A stretch of DNA of 64,000 nucleotides from UTCFX2 sp963788305 (GTDB lineage: Bacteria > Chloroflexota > Anaerolineae > Anaerolineales > UBA4823), in assembly GCA_963788305.1 (NCBI GenBank), contig CAWBGK010000016.1:191881-255880 (forward strand). The letters run 5' to 3'. Shown one piece after another: positions 26,605-34,665 of the stretch (its first letter is position 1; each line of letters opens with the position of its first letter). The position numbers and the translations under genes were made by a program. The notes under the pieces were generated by a model. It searched no databases. It saw nothing but the letters and a program-made list of their open reading frames with translations, and was not told where the DNA came from.

Positions 26605-26968
26605 TGAAGAAGTCGACCAGTACCTGCGCAATCTCAAAGCCAAGACAGGTCTGACGCCGAACCTGCTTTGCCGTATTGGCTTTTGCCTTTCCTTACGCGA
26701 ACCGACTATCCCGAAGATCGAAGATTATCCTGAAGGTGGTGCCAGGGAATTCAACCGCTATACTCTTTTAGGACAGTGGGATAATCTGTTTGTTGCTTTG
26801 CTGAAGGAGCGCTGCTTCCAGGATGGCTTGCCCATTCCTGGGTGCTTGGAAGACCAATTCTTAGCTCATCTGAACCGAGGTGTGGTTTTATTATTTCAAC
26901 GTGTGAAGCACCTCGGAGACTTGAATCATCTAGTTGAAGAAGTTTGTCCCCAGGAGAGTGGGCAATGA
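26579..26968 (+). CDS. dndE: DndE: DNA-binding subunit of phosphorothioation complex
   Basis: 129 residues beginning MQINRIRVSEEVDQYLRNLK, TGLTPNLLCRIGFCLSLREP, then a conserved core DNLFVALLKERCFQDG and LEDQFLAHLNRGVVLL. This matches DndE, a small tetrameric protein that binds nicked DNA. Overlaps the corrected end of dndD by 26 nt and the start of dndA by 4 nt. Confidence 0.88.
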   Translation: MQINRIRVSEEVDQYLRNLKAKTGLTPNLLCRIGFCLSLREPTIPKIEDYPEGGAREFNRYTLLGQWDNLFVALLKERCFQDGLPIPGCLEDQFLAHLNRGVVLLFQRVKHLGDLNHLVEEVCPQESGQ

Positions 26969-28122
26969 AACTCCCGATCTACATGGATCATCACGCAACC
27001 ACACCCGTAGATCAGCGCGTGCTGGAGGCGATGATGCCCTACTTTTCTGAAATCTACGGAAATGCTGCCAGCATTGACCATGAGTACGGTTATCAGGCCA
27101 AGCAATCAGTGGACCGATCTCGAGAGCAGATCGCGGCGGTGATTAACGCTCAACCTGAAGAGATCATATTCACCAGCGGAGCCACCGAATCAGACAACCT
27201 GGCTATTCTAGGGATTGCCGAACAGTATGCTGCCAAGGGCAAACACATCATCACGTGCGTCACAGAGCACAAAGCTGTATTGGACACCTGTCACTATCTT
27301 GAGCGTAAGGGCTGGAAGGTTAGTTATCTGCCGGTGGATTCATACGGATGGGTTTCCCCGGACGAGGTGCGCCAGGCAATCACTTCTGAAACCGTTCTTA
27401 TCTCCATAATGGCTGCCAACAATGAGATCGGAGTGCTGGCACCACTAGCCGAGATTGGCCGCCTTGCTCATGAAAGCGAGGTCATCTTCCACACCGACGC
27501 CACCCAAGCAGTCGGTTACATCACAATCGATGTGCAAGAGATGAACATCGATCTGTTGTCAATGTCTGGGCATAAGGTCTACGGTCCGAAAGGCATCGGA
27601 GTGCTGTTTGTGCGCAACCGCCGGCCACGCGTCAAACTTGCCGAGCAGATGCATGGGGGCGGACACGAACGTGGTATGCGCTCAGGTACGCTGAATATAC
27701 CTGGGATTGTGGGTATGGGAACAGCCCTGGAATTAGCCAAGTGCGAGATGAAAGGGGAGAATGATCGATTGCAGGGCTTGCGGGATTGTCTGTGGGAGGG
27801 TTTGCAGGCTGAAGTGCCAGGGGTCCTGCTGAACGGGCATCCTGTACTGCGTTTACCACATAATTTGAGCATCGCAATACCGGGGGTGGAAAGCCGCTCC
27901 TTATTGATACAACTAAAAAATGAAGTCGCTCTATCGGTTGGTTCCGCCTGTACAACGTCTAAAATCGAAACATCGCATGTGATTATGGCCTTGGGATTTG
28001 GAGCCAGTCGTGCCTATAACTCTTTACGGTTTGGTTTAGGAAGGTACAACTCGCAAGAAGAAGTGGATCATGTAACAAATAAATTGACTGATGCGGTAAA
28101 ACATATAAAAAAAGTATTGTAA
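26965..28122 (+). CDS. dndA: Cysteine desulfurase (DndA/IscS-type)
   Basis: PLP enzyme that takes sulfur from cysteine to feed DndC. MDHHATTPVDQRVLEAM, EIIFTSGATESDNLAILG, the PLP lysine in MSGHKVYGPKGIG, ERGMRSGTLN, and the persulfide Cys in SVGSACTTSKIETSHVIMAL are all present. 385 residues, normal. ATG at 26965 after AGGAGAG, overlapping the dndE stop. Its place at the end of the operon makes the system independent of host IscS. Confidence 0.92.
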   Translation: MKLPIYMDHHATTPVDQRVLEAMMPYFSEIYGNAASIDHEYGYQAKQSVDRSREQIAAVINAQPEEIIFTSGATESDNLAILGIAEQYAAKGKHIITCVTEHKAVLDTCHYLERKGWKVSYLPVDSYGWVSPDEVRQAITSETVLISIMAANNEIGVLAPLAEIGRLAHESEVIFHTDATQAVGYITIDVQEMNIDLLSMSGHKVYGPKGIGVLFVRNRRPRVKLAEQMHGGGHERGMRSGTLNIPGIVGMGTALELAKCEMKGENDRLQGLRDCLWEGLQAEVPGVLLNGHPVLRLPHNLSIAIPGVESRSLLIQLKNEVALSVGSACTTSKIETSHVIMALGFGASRAYNSLRFGLGRYNSQEEVDHVTNKLTDAVKHIKKVL

Positions 28123-28990
28123 AGTTCAGGAAGTAAAAATACCAGATTTGATAGATTTACATCAACTTTGCTTTATAGTGTCTAGACTATTGGCTGATTT
28201 ACCAGACGATCTAAACAATTTTCAGAGCCAGGAAATAATATGGTTAAGCACAACCAATTGATACAATTCAAGCGAGTGGCTTATGCTCGCTGAGAATGTT
28301 TTAAAAGTAAATGTGGGCACGATTTTTTACGAATCTTTGATGGATTGAAGACCTGCTTGGGAATTTGAAGTTAAGCGATCAGAACTTTTAACCAGATTGG
28401 CCACTGATTTGACAACTTTTATTTTTATTTGGGGTGTTTGAAACAGTTATAAAGATAATTGATCCTCCTCAAATTAAAAGTTCAATAAAGAAAAGGAGAG
28501 ATGGTATCGATAATGCATTATTGTATTTGAAGAATAATTATGAAAGCTAACCAAGTATCGTTCTTTGTGAGGATATATTGGTGAATTTAAGTCAAGTAAT
28601 TAAATCTCACGATTTATATTCAGGCCTTTAGTCAGTGTTCAAAGAACAAAAATTTGTTTGTTTGTCGGGTCTGGGAGCGAATATCGTTCGTATAGTAAGA
28701 AACGACATTGCTCTTGGATCAACTTTTTTTCCACACCCAGATGATTGGAGTGATAATGAGATGAAGAAGATACATTGTCCTTATCTAAATCTAATTCCTA
28801 CCAGTTCTCGTGTGATTTTGTTCACAGTTCAAATGCTTTACTAGCTTTTCTTAAAAACCGTTCACTACTCGTTCGTTGTCTAATTGATAATGATGGATTA
28901 ATCTTAGAAACTGATGTTCAGACAGCATTGCGAAAATAAAATATACTAAAAAGAACCAATAGCTGGACAATTCTCTCTGCTCTAAGCAAG
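28123..28990. other. Gene graveyard between converging operons
   Basis: 868 nt without an intact gene. Coding-like scraps occur in shifting frames, for example VCLSGLGANIVRIVRNDIAL near 28655 and SSNALLAFLKNRSLLVRCLI near 28825-28880. They probably derive from one decayed gene. No clear terminator seen for either operon. Confidence 0.45.
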
Positions 28991-29000
28991 AATATCTGTA

Positions 29001-30761
29001 TCAATTACCTCTGGAAATCACATCTTGAATTGAAGTAGGTTTTTGTCTATTTTCGCTTAAGAATCGATAATGTTCATAATCCCTATGAATTGCATTTGGT
29101 ATATGTTGGTTGGAAGGATCAAAAATAATTTCGTCATACAATTTCATGTTTCTTACCTCGAGCACATTGTCGCGGATTTTCTCTAATTCATTCTGTACCT
29201 CATCCCAAGTTACACCGTTATAAATAAAATCTTTCCAAAGCAATTTTACAAACCCAGAAATCATTTTTGCGAACTTCAGGGATGATATGTTTTCCTTGCC
29301 ACGTTTAGGCCAATCTAGAGTAAAAATAGATCCAACATGATTAAAATACCGCTCTAAACAACTAACACCTCTATCAATAAAAACATCCGTATTGACGAGG
29401 TCCGAGATAGAGATGGACGTGTCATCGTTGCCAAACAAATTCTCGTAACCTCTGCGCAAATTTTCCATATTGGCTACTCTTGCATTTTGCACTCTGTTTA
29501 TTAAATCTAGATTAGTAATCGATTTCAATGACATTAATACGGTAGTTACCTTAATTATTCCAAGGCCGGTCTTATTAGTATCGAACAATCCATATAATTT
29601 ACTCCCTTTCCTCTCGTTCAACTCTAATAAAATTTTCGCAGCAATGGCTCTTGGGGATTTTTCATCTAAGAGATCATAAGCAATTGCATCAAGATGAGTT
29701 CTCGGGACTGGCGTCTGATTTGTATTTATTTCAATAAATGTCTTTGCGCTATATCTATATACAATTTTTTCATCGGTTTCATGGAATTTTATTGCTGTTA
29801 CCATAATCCTATTACGATCTTGCAATCTGTTTCTGACTTCTTCGCTTGCATATGAGAATAATCTATGCTGGCCATCTATCACAGATATGGAGCCATATTT
29901 GAGGGGGATTCGTAATGCTTTTTCCGTGGGTGAGTAGCTACAAGCTTGCGACAGGACTACGAGAATACTACTAGGAAAAATAAAATCCTCATCTGAGAGG
30001 AGATTTTCACGAATCGTTCTTAATTTATCAAGAAGTAATGGACGTTGATAATCCATTGTTATTGATGATGTCAATGTGGGAAGAAGGTCCCTTCGAAAGA
30101 CTTGTGTAACTGGTAATATATCGTACGGAGATACCTCAAAAGTGAATATGTCAGCTAATCCTACATTGCTGGCGATTTTCTTGTTATTTGTAACGATAAA
30201 AATATGATTAGTTTCATGGAGATCAATGGATTGATGCCAACTGGTATCAATCACTCCAAATTTAGATAGAAAATGTTCCCTAGCGAAGTTACCAATACTT
30301 TCAGAATAAGCCTTAAGCAATTCCCAATCGGTTTTAAAAATTGGGAGGATATTTGCCACATTAAAAAAATTTACATCAAATCGCTGCAGGGATGTAGAAA
30401 TGAAGAATCCTTTTAATTTTGTAACATCTCTAAAATCCCGTTGCACTGCTGGAGGTACACCAAGGATATTCCACAGGTTTGGGGAGATATGCTCACTTAA
30501 TAAATTGAAATGATTTCTGAACTTTTGATATTTCTTTGAAACATCCTGCCTGTTCGATCGGCTTGTTATTTCTCCGACTAAGCAATAACTTTTATATGGG
30601 ATGAGATAATCTATTTCAAGATGTTCGTTCGATGAAAATGACCCTGTCGGATGAATGTCTAACAATTGTGATTGATTGAGCATTGTACAACACTCAAGGC
30701 CAATATTTGTAAAAATCTCTTTTCCTGCAATTTGTAGTGGATCGCCACTCAATTCCGGCAT
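29001..30761 (-). CDS. Second DGQHR-motif protein (DndB-related)
   Basis: 586 residues, much longer than DndB. The motif is in SISVIDGQHRLFSYASEEVR near residue 300. It is followed by KTFIEINTNQTPVPRTHLDA, like the FxxiN-nq.p... stretch of DGQHR proteins, and AKILLELNERKGSKLYGLFD. The N-terminal ~230 residues contain SYCLVGEITSRSNRQDVSKK, which may be a nuclease-like E-ExK segment. Codon use is AT-rich like its operon. Last gene of the opposing minus-strand operon. DGQHR proteins are tied to DNA modification islands; whether this one regulates or acts on DNA is unknown. Confidence 0.7.
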   Translation of the reverse strand: MPELSGDPLQIAGKEIFTNIGLECCTMLNQSQLLDIHPTGSFSSNEHLEIDYLIPYKSYCLVGEITSRSNRQDVSKKYQKFRNHFNLLSEHISPNLWNILGVPPAVQRDFRDVTKLKGFFISTSLQRFDVNFFNVANILPIFKTDWELLKAYSESIGNFAREHFLSKFGVIDTSWHQSIDLHETNHIFIVTNNKKIASNVGLADIFTFEVSPYDILPVTQVFRRDLLPTLTSSITMDYQRPLLLDKLRTIRENLLSDEDFIFPSSILVVLSQACSYSPTEKALRIPLKYGSISVIDGQHRLFSYASEEVRNRLQDRNRIMVTAIKFHETDEKIVYRYSAKTFIEINTNQTPVPRTHLDAIAYDLLDEKSPRAIAAKILLELNERKGSKLYGLFDTNKTGLGIIKVTTVLMSLKSITNLDLINRVQNARVANMENLRRGYENLFGNDDTSISISDLVNTDVFIDRGVSCLERYFNHVGSIFTLDWPKRGKENISSLKFAKMISGFVKLLWKDFIYNGVTWDEVQNELEKIRDNVLEVRNMKLYDEIIFDPSNQHIPNAIHRDYEHYRFLSENRQKPTSIQDVISRGN

Positions 30762-31090
30762 CTTATACTCCGATTAAATCCAAACCATGACAAAAATTAA
30801 TAATAATCTTTCACTGGCTATCGGTTTATAATATGAGATGTATTCAAACCACGTCATTTGTCCTAATAGTTCATCAAATAATCATTATAGATTTTCATGA
30901 TCAGTAAGGGGGGTTTTTGGGGCAAAGTCATTCGTGGATAGGCGGATTCCAACATGCCTTACTTGTTCAATCTATCTTCTTGAAAAATTTGATTTTATCC
31001 CTACATCTTAGATACTTCTCTTTAAGGCAGTTATTTATAGGTCGGATAATCCATGTGAATCTTTTGAGGGTTTACTTGGTAATGGGATTA
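30762..31090. other. Intergenic, AT-rich
   Basis: No gene supported on either strand. A plus-strand frame here antisense to the flanking operon has no ribosome site. May hold a promoter for the 29001-30761 gene, but no good match was found. Confidence 0.4.
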
Positions 31091-31846
31091 TTATATTTCA
31101 AGTTCGCCTTTACACTCAATGTGCCCTTGTTTGCCTGGGTATCTAGCTTTTTCATTACCTCCCCACTCAATTAATATATCAAGATTACAACCCATAATTT
31201 TTGAGAGACGAATCAAACTTTCTGCTGCCCTGTTGGCATCCATTCTTTGTAGCGATATATTTGTCGATGGAATCGGTGAATATCCTTGCTCATAATACTC
31301 CCCTTGTTTTATATTCACGTTGAGATGTGTATTAAGGGTATCAAACGGAATGCCCTTTTCTAAAGCAAAACAAATACCCTTTTTAACAAATCCATTCCAT
31401 CCAATATTCTCAACTGATAGTTCCCCTAGAATACCACTTATAACGTTCGTAAATCTCAAACTACCTAGTTGAGGAGGATTTAATTCAATTGCTTCGTTTT
31501 GACCGTCTGCAACATCAACAATGTTTAAATGTCTCTGTTGATCTGAAGTTTTTCCACTCGAATTGGAAGGTCTTTTTTGAACAGTTGAAGTAATTGCATC
31601 CATGAGCCTTTGTTCTAGATTTTCCTTTGAAATCTGCTGATAAATATCTTTACTCCAATTATCGTATAAATTGGTTAACTGGGCTTTATATTCAGTCATC
31701 ACTTTGATGAGTTCAAGTAATTCATGTCCTTTAGAAATATCATTGACCTGAATTGCATCGATGCCTTCTTGTTTTAAAAAATCAATTGAGCTTGTAATCT
31801 CGGATATTAGATGAATAAATGCCTTTTTAATACTAATGTAGCTCAC
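31091..31846 (-). CDS. Unknown protein of the Dnd-associated operon
   Basis: 251 residues from a GTG with GGAGAAGGA 7 nt upstream (an ATG 24 nt earlier is possible). N-terminal helical half (LISEITSSIDFLKQEGIDAI, LLELIKVMTEYKAQLTNLYD); C-terminal half with GFVKKGICFALEKGIPFDTL, a helix RMDANRAAESLIRLSKIMG and the end GKQGHIECKGELEI. No family recognised. Neighbours suggest a part of the restriction side of the system. Confidence 0.55.
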   Translation of the reverse strand: MSYISIKKAFIHLISEITSSIDFLKQEGIDAIQVNDISKGHELLELIKVMTEYKAQLTNLYDNWSKDIYQQISKENLEQRLMDAITSTVQKRPSNSSGKTSDQQRHLNIVDVADGQNEAIELNPPQLGSLRFTNVISGILGELSVENIGWNGFVKKGICFALEKGIPFDTLNTHLNVNIKQGEYYEQGYSPIPSTNISLQRMDANRAAESLIRLSKIMGCNLDILIEWGGNEKARYPGKQGHIECKGELEI

Positions 31847-32125
31847 ATTATCATTCCTTCTCCCCGACATTCTTCGATGTGGATCGGGAATTACTTCGAG
31901 AAAGTTGTTGATCTAAAAGAGAATTTTTCAATATTATTTATGATTGCGCCACCTTCAGAAATGGCCAATTCCAAAAATTTTATGAGCAAAAAACAATTAG
32001 CCCCACAACATTGACGAAGAAGCTTTCAAATAAATCAATGCAATATAATTAAACCTAAACATCCGTAACTCGATTGGCACCATAAGCAATTATTACAGAG
32101 GCTTATTCGAGATGCAACAACTTAA
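31847..32125. other. Gap inside Dnd-associated operon
   Basis: 279 nt without a supported gene between the 32126 and 31846 genes; the longest intergenic gap of this operon, so the last two genes may have their own promoter. Confidence 0.35.
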
Positions 32126-32539
32126 TTACTGTCGAAGAATATTGACCAAATTCCACAAAGCTTCTCCTGGTTGGTCTAACAATTCGTTCTTAAGTTCACG
32201 TATCCCCTCATTTGCGTACTCCTCCGCAATGCGAAGGATTTGGTCCTCTTGCAACAGAATTTCCGCATCACTGGTTTCTGCTAAGGCAATTATTTTAAGA
32301 GCGGGAACATCTACATCCTGAGAAAACTGATCCCATCTGAATATTTGTTCCTTACCTCCCTGTAACGGACGGCGTTTCCCCTTTTTTACCCCAAGTGCGA
32401 CAGCCCACATAAAAACATCCTTCATAAGAATGAAGGGTTCTGTTTCTGGGGATTGACCTGACCTTTCACTAAGTAACTTATATATATCGTGTACAGCATC
32501 TTCGATACTAACCCTATCACTCCCTTTTATGTCATTCAT
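32126..32539 (-). CDS. Small Dnd-associated protein (dnd_assoc_4-like)
   Basis: 137 residues from an ATG 5 nt after GGAGGT; the start overlaps the upstream ATPase stop by 8 nt. Features FILMKDVFMWAVALGVKKGK and RRPLQGGKEQIFRW resemble a small protein family (about 130 residues) repeatedly found beside Dnd systems and catalogued as Dnd system-associated protein 4. Mostly helical, C-terminal EEYANEGIRELKNELLDQPG. Biochemical role unknown; association is from memory of the family pattern, not a search. Confidence 0.55.
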   Translation of the reverse strand: MNDIKGSDRVSIEDAVHDIYKLLSERSGQSPETEPFILMKDVFMWAVALGVKKGKRRPLQGGKEQIFRWDQFSQDVDVPALKIIALAETSDAEILLQEDQILRIAEEYANEGIRELKNELLDQPGEALWNLVNILRQ

Positions 32540-34469
32540 AAGATACCTCCACAATATCAGTGCAACCCGTTTTTTCGTCAAAACGCAAGTTATATTGAGC
32601 TCCCGAACGAGGTTCAAGGCGTGTTTGTGATGCTTCGCTCCATTCCCTATCAGTTACAAATAGTACCAATTGCGGGGTTAATCCGGGTAAGTTTTCCGCA
32701 ACAGTCACAAGATGATTACCAGATAGTCGGCCAAATGGGGTATCCATAACCAATGGTGCTTCTTCACCTGACAACCGAGACATCGCAGTGATAAAGGCTA
32801 AGCTTAATATTTGTCTCTCGCCAGCAGATAATTCCTTTCTTGTTGGAGTGCCCCAGCGATCGATAACCTCAAGCTTGAAATCTTGATCCAACTGAACATC
32901 CTGGAAATGGTCTTGTTTCCATGCTAACTTAGAGAAGACTTCTTTAGTTGCGACTTCAATTTCTTGACGTGTCTTTTCGAAGAACTCATCTTTAATCTTA
33001 GCAACAGCATCTGCTGCTCTTTGGGCTAAGGATTCTTTACGGATTAGGAGAGCAATTTCCTTTTCCTTCTTCTCTGCGTCCTGACGTTTTTTCAGCAATT
33101 CCTTTAGCTGAACTTCTATTGATTCCAATTCGTTCTCAATCCGTCCAAATTCACTTAGGCTATTTTCCAGCTGTCTTTGAAATTTCGAGTTCTGTTTCTC
33201 TAATTCTAAGATTTCGTCAATAGAAGTCCCGATAAGCTGACGCTTAATGTCATCTAACTCGCCGTACAATCTGGCACAATCCTCCTTGATTGATGCAATA
33301 TCCTTGCAGCGGTCGTTTAATGTCTCTAGCCAAGTTTCTGTATTATTGGAGAGAGAAAAGATACTTCCGGAAAGGCGTTGCACTTCAGTTTCGAGTTTCG
33401 AAGTTGAGGTCCTTTTTAGTAAAGCAGTAAGATGTTGATATGCTTCATCGTCATCAACAAATGACCGACCACAAACACAGATTCCCCTTTCGATCAAATC
33501 TTTAATAAATTGTTCACGAATGCCGCTAGGAATTTCGCCTTTTTCTCTTTTTTCATTAAGTATTGCAAGAGATCTTTTAGATACCTCCGATAACAAAGAT
33601 GTGTAACTCCGATTGGCAAATTTTTGAATTGCTTTTAGAGCATCTTCCTCACTCCTCTCAAGTCTCTCCAGGCTGGACTGAATTGAGTCCCGTCTTTTTT
33701 GCAGCTCTTTAGCTGCCTCCAACTCGCGGAGTTTGTTTTGCAAATCAGTGATAAATTGACGACTAAGACGAATTCCTTCACGAACTTCTTCCCGACGCTT
33801 TTGAAGTTGATCTTTGCGTTTGCGGATTTCCTCTTCACGTGCGATTAGAACTTCTAGCTCATGCGAACCTTTTTTCTTTATTTCCCTGCGATATTCGTCC
33901 GCAGTTTCTTGTAGGTGTGTCTGGGCGCGCTCCAGAGTTGGCAGACGCATAATGTTACGAACTGCCTGTTCGACCTCTGTATTTCCAGCCTTCGTAAGAT
34001 CGTCCATTTTCTCACCATCGAAGAAGAAATATGGTCTGACATTAGCCGGTAAGATTGAGTTCATAACTCCTATAGGATTTGGTATTGTCTCCGAATCTCC
34101 TGATTTCTTTACTCTCGTAAGCGTGAAGATCGCATTGCTTTTTTGAGGTTTGTTTCCAACCTTTTTGAATTCGATTACCCTTTCAGCAATATATCGATTC
34201 CCCTTATGGATAAAAATTACTGTTACTACACACGGTATTGTGGCGCCTTCGTCAGCAAGTGCTACAGCTTCTTTGCTAACAAGTTGCCCTATGTTATCAG
34301 TCCCGGCTTCATACAGACACCAATTAATCGCCGCAAAAAGAGAGGTTTTTCCAGCACCATTTAGACCATGAAACACAGTGACATTAAGGTCGTTGAAAGT
34401 ACTAATATCTGCCTGCTGCTCACCAAAATATTGGCGAAAATTTATTAACCGGATATATTCCAGTTTCAT
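32532..34469 (-). CDS. DndD-like SMC/Rad50-type ATPase
   Basis: 645 residues. Walker A VFHGLNGAGKTSLFAAINW, FFFDGEKMDDLTKAGN as in DndD, long coiled coils (~190-300 and ~380-520) with a central ERGICVCGRSFVDD hook-like CxC turn, then SAGERQILSLAFITAMSRL (signature) and APLVMDTPFGRLSGNHL (Walker B). It is the second DndD-like ATPase in the window, in a different operon. Its closest role could be DNA sensing or looping for the helicase encoded upstream. Intact, unlike the dndD copy. Confidence 0.82.
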   Translation of the reverse strand: MKLEYIRLINFRQYFGEQQADISTFNDLNVTVFHGLNGAGKTSLFAAINWCLYEAGTDNIGQLVSKEAVALADEGATIPCVVTVIFIHKGNRYIAERVIEFKKVGNKPQKSNAIFTLTRVKKSGDSETIPNPIGVMNSILPANVRPYFFFDGEKMDDLTKAGNTEVEQAVRNIMRLPTLERAQTHLQETADEYRREIKKKGSHELEVLIAREEEIRKRKDQLQKRREEVREGIRLSRQFITDLQNKLRELEAAKELQKRRDSIQSSLERLERSEEDALKAIQKFANRSYTSLLSEVSKRSLAILNEKREKGEIPSGIREQFIKDLIERGICVCGRSFVDDDEAYQHLTALLKRTSTSKLETEVQRLSGSIFSLSNNTETWLETLNDRCKDIASIKEDCARLYGELDDIKRQLIGTSIDEILELEKQNSKFQRQLENSLSEFGRIENELESIEVQLKELLKKRQDAEKKEKEIALLIRKESLAQRAADAVAKIKDEFFEKTRQEIEVATKEVFSKLAWKQDHFQDVQLDQDFKLEVIDRWGTPTRKELSAGERQILSLAFITAMSRLSGEEAPLVMDTPFGRLSGNHLVTVAENLPGLTPQLVLFVTDREWSEASQTRLEPRSGAQYNLRFDEKTGCTDIVEVSYE

Positions 34470-34651
34470 TATTTCTCCCCTTCAACCTTATCATGCTTAG
34501 CATGTCTATCAATCAAATTACGGATATCTTCTTTAACCCCGCGAGGTTTTAGGTAGTCAATATATTCTCGTTCTTTTTCAATAACTTCGGCGATCAATTC
34601 CTGTAAATCTGGGTCAATTGTTTTGATGAGTGCAAGAAGATTTTCCTTCAC
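34469..34651 (-). CDS. Small helical protein between helicase and ATPase
   Basis: 60 residues (MKENLLALIKTIDPDLQELI...), almost fully helical and charged. Its TAA overlaps the ATPase ATG by 1 nt and it starts 14 nt after the helicase stop, so it is a coupled member of the operon. Possibly an adaptor; no family known to me. Confidence 0.6.
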   Translation of the reverse strand: MKENLLALIKTIDPDLQELIAEVIEKEREYIDYLKPRGVKEDIRNLIDRHAKHDKVEGEK

Positions 34652-34665
34652 GAATCGTTCTCCTT

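Noticed and set aside
30917..31174. Plus-strand 85-codon frame between minus-strand genes
   Set aside because: No ribosome site; overlaps the supported 31091-31846 gene on the other strand.
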